A model generated the notes under the pieces. That model ran no database searches, was not told the DNA's origin, and saw nothing but the letters and a program-made list of their open reading frames with translations. Positions 51,624 through 59,820 of a stretch of 64,000 bases of DNA are shown here, piece by piece (the first letter of the stretch is position 1; the number at the start of each line of letters is the position of its first letter). This DNA is from a virus: the IMG/VR virus record IMGVR_UViG_3300006802_000076, positions 30,498-94,497 of that record; one strand, 5' to 3'. A program made the translations under genes and the position numbers.

Positions 51624-52047
51624 ATCATATAGTTACGATAGTGAGTATGTGTCTTGTAAGGATTTTTCTTTCTTGACGCTTGCTGGGAAAGTTGCTTCTT
51701 TGTCTGAACATCATCGTTTCCGTTTGGGTGCTGTTGTTGTGAAGAGTGGTCGTGTTCTTTCTCAGGGCGTGAATGTTGCGAAAAAGGGTCCGGATACACC
51801 TCCTTTTCGTGAAAGTGTTCATGCTGAAGTGAATGCTATGCGTGGTGTGAATGGTATTGAGGGTGCAACTGTTTATGTTGCTCGCCTGGATGCTTGTGAT
51901 GACTTGGTTATGGCAAAACCTTGCGAGTATTGCATTACGCATATGAAGAATAATTTTGTTAGAAGAGTTGTGTTCAGTACAAACAATAATGATGCTGAGT
52001 CTTTTTATTTAGATTCGGTTTCTTGGAATGGAGTAAAGTATGAGTAA
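51607..52047 (+). CDS. Cytidine/deoxycytidylate deaminase-like protein
   Basis: A 146-residue deaminase-fold protein. The zinc site is HAEVNA (His and catalytic Glu) and PCEYC (two Cys), after RLGAVVVKSGRVLSQGVN. Probably converts dCMP or another cytosine or related base for dNTP supply. The substrate is not certain; the length fits dCMP-type deaminases. Confidence 0.8.
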   Translation: MKYRFKSYSYDSEYVSCKDFSFLTLAGKVASLSEHHRFRLGAVVVKSGRVLSQGVNVAKKGPDTPPFRESVHAEVNAMRGVNGIEGATVYVARLDACDDLVMAKPCEYCITHMKNNFVRRVVFSTNNNDAESFYLDSVSWNGVKYE

Positions 52048-52345
52048 GCGTGAAGAAAAGCTTTATAAGCATTTTGTTTCTAAAGGGAGGGAGGATGCTA
52101 AGAATAAAGTTCAAGCTATCTTTGATGAGCTATGCAATGTCCTTGAAAGTATGGGTTTCACACAAGATTGTAGTGATCTGATTGCTGTCAAAACTTTTTT
52201 GCATCGCAATACTGAGCATGAGTCTTATAGTTCTGCTTTGAGTCTTTATAATGAAATGATAAAAGCCTCTATCTCGTTGAGGCCGATGGCAAGATATGTT
52301 GTTCGTGAATCTTCTAGTTTGATTAGTGGAAAGGCAGTGAAGTGA
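52040..52345 (+). CDS. Hypothetical helical protein
   Basis: A 101-residue basic helical protein coupled to the deaminase (ATG 52040). No family recognised. Confidence 0.65.
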   Translation: MSKREEKLYKHFVSKGREDAKNKVQAIFDELCNVLESMGFTQDCSDLIAVKTFLHRNTEHESYSSALSLYNEMIKASISLRPMARYVVRESSSLISGKAVK

Positions 52346-52815
52346 TGAGTGATTATGATCGTTATGATTGGGATACGAGTGATCCTAGACAGCATTGTCG
52401 TCATGGTAAATTTATTGGATCTTGGTGGGGTCCAGATATTCTTTGCGGGCAATGTGAATCTGGTGAAGAAGATCCAAGCATCAATGATATGATTCAGGTT
52501 TATTACGACATGATTGATCGTAAGCGAATTGAGAATCAGGCTATCGTTGATTTTGTTGGTGATCTTGGTAAGGTGATGCCTAAAGACTTGGATAAGTCTT
52601 TTCTTGGGCAGGCGTTTATTGATCATATGAATGGTAGCGATTCTGCTATCAAGGCTTATAAGGAAAAGATTCAGGAAACTATCGATTATTTCGGTCAGTT
52701 CACTGATGATTATGATGATCACAATGTGTTGTATCTGGCGCATCGTGCTCAGATTGAAGAATACGATCAGTTCGTCAATGATATGAAGGAGATGGAAAGT
52801 GTTCAATTTGACTGA
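52345..52815 (+). CDS. Hypothetical protein with Cys/His site
   Basis: ATG 52345 (TGATG), 156 residues. The first 40 residues have CRHG...CGQC, a likely zinc site; the rest is a charged helical region. Function unknown. Confidence 0.65.
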   Translation: MSDYDRYDWDTSDPRQHCRHGKFIGSWWGPDILCGQCESGEEDPSINDMIQVYYDMIDRKRIENQAIVDFVGDLGKVMPKDLDKSFLGQAFIDHMNGSDSAIKAYKEKIQETIDYFGQFTDDYDDHNVLYLAHRAQIEEYDQFVNDMKEMESVQFD

Positions 52816-52981
52816 CCGTGAAGTGTATATGGTGAAGCTTTTGATTAAGCATTGGAATGCTACACCTCATGATCAAAGTTTGTTTATGTCTGATGAGCGG
52901 ATTGATGCTTTGAATTGCAGTCTTGATGCTTATCTTGATAAGTTGATGTACCAGGCCGCTGAAAGAATGGGAGAAAGCTAA
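52799..52981 (+). CDS. Hypothetical protein
   Basis: A 60-residue helical protein from GTG 52799 that ends in a TAATG overlap with the next gene. No family recognised. Confidence 0.6.
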   Translation: MFNLTDREVYMVKLLIKHWNATPHDQSLFMSDERIDALNCSLDAYLDKLMYQAAERMGES

Positions 52982-53655
52982 TGCCAAATTGGTGTCAGAA
53001 TGAAACGTTTGTCTACGGCAAGACGGAAAATGTTGCCGATTTTATGTTGCCATTTTCTAATGGCAATGTTTTTGATACTATGTCCGACTTCTGCTTTTTG
53101 AAGCATTATGCTCCTTGTCCTGAAGCATTGCTTTCGTTTAGCGCTGTTGTTAACCCTGATGAAGTCATTCCTGAAGGTTGGAGTATCCTTGTTGAGGATG
53201 GCACTTGGACTCAGGATGAGTATGATGAGAGTGTTGCTAATTTCTTGAGTGATCGGGAAATCGCTAGAAAAAACAGAGAGCGGTATGGTTATACTGGATG
53301 GTATGACTGGTGCGTTGATAATTGGGGTTCAAAGTGGGGTATGTGCGATACCACTTGTGGTGGTTTGTATTACGAAAACTCCTCTAATCAAGTTTATGCT
53401 AATGTTTATATTTCTTACGATACTGCATGGAGTCCTATTACTGTAGGAATTGAGCGTGTTTCGCTTTTGTTTCCAAACCTTATCTTTACTACGTTTTATG
53501 AAGAGCATGGTATGGGGTTTGCCGGCGTTCATCAGGTTGCTGATGGTGAAGTGATTAGAGATGATTGTTCGGATTTGATTCCTGCTTCTGATGATTACAG
53601 TTTCATCATGGATGGCATGGATGAACAGTATGTTGATACTATTGTGAACAAGTGA
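52981..53655 (+). CDS. Api92/YubB-like (DUF1281) protein
   Basis: A 224-residue protein with the family start MPNWCQNETFVYG and the hallmark GYTGWYDWCVDNWGSKWG followed by YDTAWSPI. This ferredoxin-like domain is found on plasmids and phages; function is unsettled. Confidence 0.85.
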   Translation: MPNWCQNETFVYGKTENVADFMLPFSNGNVFDTMSDFCFLKHYAPCPEALLSFSAVVNPDEVIPEGWSILVEDGTWTQDEYDESVANFLSDREIARKNRERYGYTGWYDWCVDNWGSKWGMCDTTCGGLYYENSSNQVYANVYISYDTAWSPITVGIERVSLLFPNLIFTTFYEEHGMGFAGVHQVADGEVIRDDCSDLIPASDDYSFIMDGMDEQYVDTIVNK

Positions 53656-53662
53656 GGTTGAA

Positions 53663-54058
53663 ATGAACAATTTTGAAGAAGATATGATGAAGTCTTACAA
53701 TGAGTCTAGGACTAGGATTCCTGATGGGGTTCTTGATACAACTCCATTTGTTACTATTCTTAAAAGCCTATCAGAAGTGATTACATCAAGTGAGTATAAA
53801 GAAAACGAATCTCTGTTGCTTTTGAGAGCTATCTCATTGTGTGTTAAGAACTACTCTACAGATACTCCTGAATTTGATATTGATTCTGAAGAGGCGATGG
53901 GGGTTTTGACTGCTCTGTGCTTTATTGCCACTTCGATTCTAAAAGTTGGAGAGGCTGCTAATGATGATTTTGCAAACCTTTACAATCACTATCTAATCAA
54001 TAGTTTTCTTCCAGAAATCACAGCGAATAGCGCAGCGGTGCCATATTGGGATGAGTGA
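53663..54058 (+). CDS. Hypothetical protein
   Basis: A 131-residue helical protein with GAGGTTG upstream. It overlaps the second WhiB gene by 8 bases. No family recognised. Confidence 0.65.
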   Translation: MNNFEEDMMKSYNESRTRIPDGVLDTTPFVTILKSLSEVITSSEYKENESLLLLRAISLCVKNYSTDTPEFDIDSEEAMGVLTALCFIATSILKVGEAANDDFANLYNHYLINSFLPEITANSAAVPYWDE

Positions 54059-54344
54059 TAATAACGATTGGGCAGCGGAAGCATCATGCAAAGGTATGAT
54101 AGATTTGTTTTATCCCGATGAGGATGACGCTGAGTACCGAAAGAAAATTTTCAAAGCTAAATCGCTTTGTACTAATTGTCCAGTAAAAGTATCTTGTTTG
54201 ACTCACGCTGTTATCCGTGGTGAATCACATGGTGTATGGGGTGGTATGACTTTCAGACAGATTTCTAGGCTTAGGAATCAGATAGGGGTCAGAAATGAAG
54301 ATTATGTCAGTAAATACATTGAGCAGAAAGTTTTTAATGTTTGA
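54051..54344 (+). CDS. whiB: WhiB-family iron-sulfur regulator (second copy)
   Basis: A 97-residue WhiB protein: ASC near residue 12, CTNCPVKVSC (CxxCxxxxxC) and GVWGGMT, the classic WhiB turn. It is closer to the canonical motif than the copy at 25402. The two probably act at different promoters or times in infection. A regulator of host or phage sigma-dependent transcription is inferred. Confidence 0.9.
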   Translation: MSDNNDWAAEASCKGMIDLFYPDEDDAEYRKKIFKAKSLCTNCPVKVSCLTHAVIRGESHGVWGGMTFRQISRLRNQIGVRNEDYVSKYIEQKVFNV

Positions 54345-54669
54345 TCATAGCGATTTTGATGATATTGTTGGTAGCATTTCGAATGCTGAATCTGTTCCTG
54401 ATGGAGACTTTTCATCCTTCAAAGATATATTTGAGCAGTTCGCAAATAATCTAGTTATGTCTGATTTTGAATCAAATGAGGGGAGGGCTAGATTTATGAT
54501 GACAAGTTTGAATACTATGTTTGGCAATAACTATCAATTGGATGTAGATAGGGTTTCTGATGTCATCATGAGTATGGCAACTCATCTTAGTATTGCTGTT
54601 TCTTTTATCGGTGATAAAGAAAGCTATCGTTCTTATCTTATGGATAATCCGTTGGATGGTTTGAATTGA
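54337..54669 (+). CDS. Hypothetical protein
   Basis: ATG 54337 gives a short overlap with the WhiB gene as elsewhere here; ATG 54295 is an alternative and would add 14 residues. The 110-residue product is acidic and helical. No family recognised. Confidence 0.55.
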   Translation: MFDHSDFDDIVGSISNAESVPDGDFSSFKDIFEQFANNLVMSDFESNEGRARFMMTSLNTMFGNNYQLDVDRVSDVIMSMATHLSIAVSFIGDKESYRSYLMDNPLDGLN

Positions 54670-54797
54670 TGAGTGATGATAATGAATTAATGTTTGAATC
54701 GTTTATAACTCCTGCTGAAGTTCGTAAACGACTGAATATAACTGTCTCTACAGTCCCTGTTAGAGTAAAGGATGAAGATGTCGAAGAAGACACCTAG
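54669..54797 (+). CDS. Tiny protein, possible HTH
   Basis: A 42-residue frame (TGATG overlap). ITPAEVRKRLNITVSTVPVR resembles a helix-turn-helix. Coding status is supported by coupling on both sides. Confidence 0.5.
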   Translation: MSDDNELMFESFITPAEVRKRLNITVSTVPVRVKDEDVEEDT

Positions 54798-54978
54798 TTA
54801 TGTTATCAAGTATTTCTTCGCTAGAGGGTATGCTGATCGGGTTCAGAATATTGAATCAGAGGCACCTTGTAGTGAAGTGAATGATTATTATATCGAAATT
54901 ACCGGTGTAAATGTTGTTGATCAATACAATGAAGGCTATGCAGCCGCTGAGAAAGATAGGGTGAATGGAATTGTCTGA
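54778..54978 (+). CDS. Hypothetical protein
   Basis: ATG 54778 is chosen (AAAGG 7 bases upstream), giving 66 residues. No family recognised. Confidence 0.6.
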   Translation: MSKKTPSYVIKYFFARGYADRVQNIESEAPCSEVNDYYIEITGVNVVDQYNEGYAAAEKDRVNGIV

Positions 54979-55327
54979 GCAAACTTGTTCCCAAAGAATC
55001 AATGACCATCTTGCTGGTCGTGAAGAGTTTCTTGATTCTCTTTACGATGCTATTGATAACAATACAGAGCATGATGAGATTTCAGATCCGGCAGACTTCT
55101 TGAATTGCGAATTTGCTTTGGATCTTGAAAAGATGATGGTTGCGAAGATCCTTTTGTCAACTGGTGGTCCTGGTGATTGGATTGAAGCATTCTATGATGA
55201 AGAGTGTGTTTATCGTGTTGAGTACCATTTCAATGATTGGTTTGATCACGCTAAAGTCACTGTGTCAGAAGATAGTTCTCTTTGGCGTTATGCCGAAGAG
55301 ATGGTCGAAATTCTCCGTTATAGCTGA
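54965..55327 (+). CDS. Hypothetical acidic protein
   Basis: A 120-residue protein with pattern STGGPGDWIEAFYDEE and WFDHAKVTV near the C-terminus. No family assigned. Confidence 0.6.
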   Translation: MELSEQTCSQRINDHLAGREEFLDSLYDAIDNNTEHDEISDPADFLNCEFALDLEKMMVAKILLSTGGPGDWIEAFYDEECVYRVEYHFNDWFDHAKVTVSEDSSLWRYAEEMVEILRYS

Positions 55328-55341
55328 AAGAAAGCAGAACA

Positions 55342-56037
55342 ATGTCAGAATTTAATTTCAATGCAAGCTTTGATCTTACAGAGCTAATCAATGTTCTAAA
55401 TCAGGAATACGATTTCACTCGTATCACTGATGAAGTCCTTGATGAAATCGACTACGATCAGATCAAGAGTGATGTTCTTTCGGATATTGATTACGATCAA
55501 ATCAAGAATGATGTGATTGAAGATATCGATACCGATGAGATTGCTAACATTGTAAAGTCTGAGATCGATTATGATTCCATCATTGATGATGTGAAGTCGA
55601 ATCTTGATTACGGTGATATTTGGTATGAGATTGAGGGTTATGCTACAGGTGCCTTTTCTGATGCCACTATGACAGAAATTGAATCATTGCTGGATTCGTA
55701 TGTTCCTGGCAATGGATGTCGTACCGGCAATCTTTTCACTTCTGCTGTCAATGAGGCTATCAGGTTCCTTTTGAAGGATGATCTTGAACTGTTTAGTTTG
55801 ATTGGCAATGCTGAAGTTGAAGAAGATGAAACTGTTGAGGAATTTGCTCCTCCTGCGGTTCCTGAAATTCCTACTGAGTTGGTCAATCTTTACACTCGTC
55901 CTGATGTTCTAACAATTGTTGACGAGGTTGCTCGTAGAGTTAGTGATCGTACTGGTTCTGCAACTCAGTATGAGTTGCGTGTTATGATGCAAGATGCAGT
56001 TATTGCAATTCTCAATGAGAGGGGTAACAATGCCTAA
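55342..56037 (+). CDS. Acidic repeat protein next to GHKL-zincin gene
   Basis: A 231-residue protein. Residues about 27-95 hold five copies of an 11-13-residue repeat around EIDYDQIKSDVL (variants DIDYDQIK, DIDTDEIA, EIDYDSII, NLDYGDI). The second half is helical with a VVFD-like basic end region. It overlaps the next gene by 8 bases and may be its partner. Confidence 0.65.
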   Translation: MSEFNFNASFDLTELINVLNQEYDFTRITDEVLDEIDYDQIKSDVLSDIDYDQIKNDVIEDIDTDEIANIVKSEIDYDSIIDDVKSNLDYGDIWYEIEGYATGAFSDATMTEIESLLDSYVPGNGCRTGNLFTSAVNEAIRFLLKDDLELFSLIGNAEVEEDETVEEFAPPAVPEIPTELVNLYTRPDVLTIVDEVARRVSDRTGSATQYELRVMMQDAVIAILNERGNNA

Positions 56038-57682
56038 GTATATCCGTATCAGAAACGTCTTCAATGACGATCAGATTATCTCCAGAATTTCTCTGGAAAA
56101 GCTTGGCCTTTCAACTAAGCGTGACAATCCTGATACCATTGGCAAGTTTGGTAGCGGTATCAAGTTTGCTCCCATTGCTGCCTTGCGTAATGGATGGGAG
56201 TGGTGGTTCATGGGCAACGATAATCGTGGTCTTTACAATATGCAGTATGTCGTTCGTGATGAAGACGGCATTGATTGCATTTGGTATGACTATGGCGATG
56301 AGTTGAAGCCTTCGTCTTTTACTGTTGGTGCTGGTGAACTTTCTTGGACTGATCCTTTCCAGATTATTCGTGAGCCTATCGCTAATGCTATGGATGCGGC
56401 TAATGAGATCGGCGGCTTCTGGGATATTGAGGTTGTTGATTCGGTAGGTTGTGCTGTTGCGAATGAGTTCAATATCTATATTTCTGCCGCACCTCAATTG
56501 ATGGATATTGTCAATAACATCGGCAAGTATTTCTCAACAAATCGTGAGAGGCTTTACTCTAGCGCTTCTGGACGGAATGAAGTTCTTGCTAAGATTGATG
56601 ACAATCTTAGGATTTATTCTCATGATGTTCTTGTGTATGTAAGCGATGATAAGAAGTCTTTGTTCGACTACTCGTTGAACGCTATCGCATTGAATGAGGA
56701 AAGAACTATCAAGTCGGAGTGGGAGATGTGTATGCGTATCGCTAACTCTCTTGCTTCTCTTCCAGAGAATCTTGTCAAGAAGGTAATCAATGCCTTTACT
56801 AGCGCTAACGATTATTTTGAGTTCCATGAAAATATTTTGACTTATATCCCCGGTAATGAATCGGGTTGGTCATCGGATTGGAATTCAATTTTTAAGCAGA
56901 TTCATGGCAAGAATGCTATCATCGTTGACCCATCAACTGGAGATAATGTTTTCAATGCTCTGAAGATGAGAAGTCTCAAACCTGTTGTTGCGGCCTCAGA
57001 CAATATCTTCAAGTTTGCTTGCAAAGCTAATGTCGATAACTATCTCGCTGCTCTTGGTGAGGATCATCAGTATGATATCTCTAATGATCTAAGCCAGTAT
57101 CCTAATCTGACTGAGGCTTTGTCTATTGCTAGACTTGCTGAGCCGGACCTGAATCAATATGCCGACAATATTGGTGTCGTTTTTGGTGATGCCGCTGATT
57201 GCGTTAAAGGTATGGTTGTCGGTTTGAATACCGATAAAGCCAGGATTCTCATCTCAGATGAGCATTTGCAAAATGCTTCTGTGTCGGATCTTGTTGCTAC
57301 TCTCATTCATGAGTACGATCATATTTCGACAGGTATCGGTGACGGTTATGGCGATGGTCCTGCGTTCAGGGATCTTGCTGATTCTCGTATCGGTAGAATG
57401 ATTGTGAAAAATTACAAGTCTTCACCGTTCACAATCGTCAACGGTATGCTAGGCTTCATGATTGCTGATGCGAATCTGATCGGAAATGATATTGATGGTG
57501 AGGTTGAGTATTCGTCTGTCTTTGATAGTTTGATCGTGAAGATCGGTGATTACAAGATTCTTGTCCAGGCCGAAGATGCTAATGACTTTTCATCTAGTGA
57601 GAAGTTGGAAGCTGCCTTCCAGGGTGAAGGTTTTGTTGGCTATCATGGCCTCGGCTATGTCAAATCTTTTCAGATTGTTTGA
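56030..57682 (+). CDS. GHKL-like ATPase motif and zinc metalloprotease fusion
   Basis: ATG 56030 gives 550 residues. GKFGSGIKFAP near 38-48 resembles the glycine-rich lid of GHKL/Hsp90 ATPases, and EPIANAMDAANE near 115-126 resembles their N-box. The order (lid before N-box) is the reverse of the usual one. Residues 427-431 are HEYDH in IHEYDH, followed by GIGDGYGDGPAFRDLAD, a zincin-like HExxH site. It may be an ATP-controlled protease; function not known. Confidence 0.7.
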   Translation: MPKYIRIRNVFNDDQIISRISLEKLGLSTKRDNPDTIGKFGSGIKFAPIAALRNGWEWWFMGNDNRGLYNMQYVVRDEDGIDCIWYDYGDELKPSSFTVGAGELSWTDPFQIIREPIANAMDAANEIGGFWDIEVVDSVGCAVANEFNIYISAAPQLMDIVNNIGKYFSTNRERLYSSASGRNEVLAKIDDNLRIYSHDVLVYVSDDKKSLFDYSLNAIALNEERTIKSEWEMCMRIANSLASLPENLVKKVINAFTSANDYFEFHENILTYIPGNESGWSSDWNSIFKQIHGKNAIIVDPSTGDNVFNALKMRSLKPVVAASDNIFKFACKANVDNYLAALGEDHQYDISNDLSQYPNLTEALSIARLAEPDLNQYADNIGVVFGDAADCVKGMVVGLNTDKARILISDEHLQNASVSDLVATLIHEYDHISTGIGDGYGDGPAFRDLADSRIGRMIVKNYKSSPFTIVNGMLGFMIADANLIGNDIDGEVEYSSVFDSLIVKIGDYKILVQAEDANDFSSSEKLEAAFQGEGFVGYHGLGYVKSFQIV

Positions 57683-57693
57683 TTGGGGTTGGT

Positions 57694-57825
57694 ATGTATA
57701 TTTGGGAATTCAAACTCGTTAGATTTCTTGTCATCTTGTTTTGTATCATGTCTGCTCTAGCTGCCGCGCCTATTCTTATTCTTGGCGTTCTTGGTTTGCT
57801 AGGATTTATTTTCATTGGAGCGTAA
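57694..57825 (+). CDS. Small membrane protein
   Basis: A 43-residue frame with TGGGG upstream and two hydrophobic helices (FLVILFCIMSALAAAPILI, LGVLGLLGFIFIG). No family recognised. Confidence 0.55.
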   Translation: MYIWEFKLVRFLVILFCIMSALAAAPILILGVLGLLGFIFIGA

Positions 57826-58200
57826 ATGCCTAAATTTTCCAACTACTATGTCGTTGAATTCAGATATCCTGTTGAAGTCCATGATGCTGATGGTGTAGGC
57901 CAGGCTGTTTCAAAAGGTATTAGAATGTGTGAAAGGGTCTGGGGCTTTAGACCTGATAGCTGGCACGCTAGAATCTTTGAATATACGACTGGTGAAGCTA
58001 TTCCTGGGCTATCTCGGGAGTTTTTCTATAATCCAAACTCTCATTCGTATAGGGAGATTGTGAAAAATATTGGGTATCATCAAGATATGGTTAATAAAGG
58101 ACTAACTCCTGATGATGTCTATGACTATGACAAGATTATTTCTAAAGCTTCGCTTGATGAGGAGGATGTTCCAATTGAACTTGAGAATGAAAGTGACTGA
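57826..58200 (+). CDS. Hypothetical protein
   Basis: A 124-residue protein (TAAATG junction, GGAG upstream) with a beta-rich start (YYVVEFRYPVEVHDADG) and an acidic end. No family recognised. Confidence 0.65.
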   Translation: MPKFSNYYVVEFRYPVEVHDADGVGQAVSKGIRMCERVWGFRPDSWHARIFEYTTGEAIPGLSREFFYNPNSHSYREIVKNIGYHQDMVNKGLTPDDVYDYDKIISKASLDEEDVPIELENESD

Positions 58201-58444
58201 GATTGACTCTACATCCATTTCCGCCCTTGAATGGGTGAAGATGGGTGTCGATGTTATCGAAGATATCAATAAGGTAACTGGTTTTCTTCGTGCTACATTT
58301 ACCAATGGGACGCGTTATATTTATAAAGATGTCCCACTGGTAACTGCTCTGGCAGTTTTGAATCCTAGCGGATCTAGCTATTCCGTTGGGTCTAACTTCA
58401 ATGAGCATATTCGGTCAGCTAACTATGAATTCACTAAGGAATGA
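58187..58444 (+). CDS. KTSC-domain protein
   Basis: ATG 58187 is chosen (85 residues); upstream Met codons are shadows of the previous gene. The pattern IDSTSISALEWVK, then ATFTNGTRYIYKDVP and SNFNEHIRS matches the KTSC domain, a small fold common in phages and genomic islands; function not known. Confidence 0.7.
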   Translation: MKVTEIDSTSISALEWVKMGVDVIEDINKVTGFLRATFTNGTRYIYKDVPLVTALAVLNPSGSSYSVGSNFNEHIRSANYEFTKE

Positions 58445-58881
58445 GTGCAAAAAGAACTTGCGCTGGTTGTCAGAATAAATTCCCTCATCGCAACACTTCT
58501 AAATATAGAAATAAAAGCTGGTGCGGGTCATCTGTTTGTCGTGAAATTATTGATGACAAAGTAAAACATAACAATTATAAGCGCAAGGAGAAGAAGATAA
58601 ATAATGGCACATGGCGACTTGGTCTTGATAAAGACCATAGGATTTCGATCCTATCTCGCGATAATTACAAGTGTGCTAGATGTTATCGTGTTTCGGAAGA
58701 CTTTGGAGTGATGCAGGTACATCATATTGTCCCAGTTTCTGAAGGTGGGACTGATGAGAATAAAAATCTCATAACCTTGTGTAGTATGTGTCATACTAGA
58801 GTACATCAAATTGGATGGGAGGTTTATGTCACACCGTTTACAAAAAATGCTGAAAACGTGGAGAAAAACCACGAAGCCTAA
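58441..58881 (+). CDS. HNH endonuclease
   Basis: A 146-residue HNH nuclease. A start zinc site CAGCQNKF is followed by the HNH core: CARCYRVSE, VHHIVPVSEGGTDENKNLITLC and CHTRVH. Probably a free-standing homing-type nuclease. ATGA overlap with the KTSC gene. Confidence 0.85.
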   Translation: MSAKRTCAGCQNKFPHRNTSKYRNKSWCGSSVCREIIDDKVKHNNYKRKEKKINNGTWRLGLDKDHRISILSRDNYKCARCYRVSEDFGVMQVHHIVPVSEGGTDENKNLITLCSMCHTRVHQIGWEVYVTPFTKNAENVEKNHEA

Positions 58882-59077
58882 TGATGATAAGTCTTTAGCT
58901 TATGTTTCTAGCTGGGTTGAGCATCTGAGCCGCGAGTTGAAAAGACATCGCGGTGACGAAGAATTCGTTATGGATCTGCTTGACGCTGCTGCTATCTATT
59001 TTTCAGATAGCTTTTCTGACAAAGAAAAGACGGACGCATTTATTTATGCGCTAGGATTGCTGTCTAGAAAGAGATAG
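58826..59077 (+). CDS. Hypothetical helical protein
   Basis: ATG 58826 (GGGAGG upstream) gives 83 residues and overlaps the HNH gene by 56 bases. Helical, no family recognised. Confidence 0.6.
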   Translation: MSHRLQKMLKTWRKTTKPNDDKSLAYVSSWVEHLSRELKRHRGDEEFVMDLLDAAAIYFSDSFSDKEKTDAFIYALGLLSRKR

Positions 59078-59086
59078 CTGGTCCGC

Positions 59087-59160
59087 CCCAATATCCCAAT
59101 CGGCAGAGGAAGACGGCTTAAAACCGTTTAAGTGTGGGTTCGAATCCCACTTGGGGCACT
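59087..59160 (+). tRNA. tRNA-Leu (anticodon TAA), short variable arm
   Basis: A 74-base cloverleaf: acceptor GCCCCAA/TTGGGGC, three D-stem pairs, anticodon stem GACGG/CCGTT with loop CTTAAAA, T-arm GTGGG-TTCGAAT-CCCAC. The variable region is only TAAGT. Leucine tRNAs normally have a long variable arm, so its identity is unusual. Confidence 0.8.
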
Positions 59161-59385
59161 ATGAAGAAAAAAATTGCACCTAGATGGGTATTAATGGAAA
59201 TACTTGATCTTTTGAGCGATGGAGTAAATATCTATAGCTGGGAAGATACTTGTGATTATCTTCAGAGACAAAATCGATTTACTATGCTAGACTGGATAAG
59301 AGATTACAGGCAACTATACACTTATAGTGTTATGTCGAAACAGTTCGAAAAAGTAGATTTCTATTATGGACGAGAAGAGTGGTGA
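59161..59385 (+). CDS. Hypothetical protein
   Basis: ATG 59161 directly follows the tRNA, giving 74 residues. Basic start, helical body. No family recognised. Confidence 0.55.
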   Translation: MKKKIAPRWVLMEILDLLSDGVNIYSWEDTCDYLQRQNRFTMLDWIRDYRQLYTYSVMSKQFEKVDFYYGREEW

Positions 59386-59719
59386 TCTTTTTACAGATTT
59401 AGTCTTGGAGCTTTTGACTGCTTATCTGCTTTCTAATTCTAACGAAAGCAGAAATTTAACGATGAAAGTAATGGACTCTGTAAGGAGTGATGATAAGTTT
59501 CTCGAAAGTGGCTTTTTGGAAGGTATGGTTTTCTCTTCGATTTTACACCTGTCAATGATGATAAATTATATCTCGTTAGTGACAGGTAAGTCGAATGAGG
59601 AAGTACTGAAAAGATATGCTCTTGTCTACCAAATGACTAAAGAAACCATTGCTAAGATGCCGCAAGTGCATCCCGAATTCGTTGCTAAGATAGCTGAAGA
59701 ATTCGGTGGCTTATATTAA
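59366..59719 (+). CDS. Hypothetical helical protein
   Basis: A 117-residue helical protein, ATG 59366. It lies between two tRNAs. No family recognised. Confidence 0.6.
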   Translation: MDEKSGDLFTDLVLELLTAYLLSNSNESRNLTMKVMDSVRSDDKFLESGFLEGMVFSSILHLSMMINYISLVTGKSNEEVLKRYALVYQMTKETIAKMPQVHPEFVAKIAEEFGGLY

Positions 59720-59728
59720 TAAATATAT

Positions 59729-59802
59729 GCCGGGTGGTCCGAACGGTTTGACGGAAGTTGCCTTATAAGCAATTTGAACAGGTTCAATTCCTGTACCCGG
59801 TA
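59729..59802 (+). tRNA. tRNA-Ile (anticodon TAT)
   Basis: A 74-base cloverleaf: acceptor GCCGGGT/ACCCGGT, D-stem TCCG/CGGA, anticodon stem GTTGC/GCAAT with loop CTTATAA, T-arm ACAGG-TTCAATT-CCTGT. No CCA is encoded. It reads ATA codons. Confidence 0.9.
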
Positions 59803-59820
59803 CTTTCATAGGAGGTTTAC

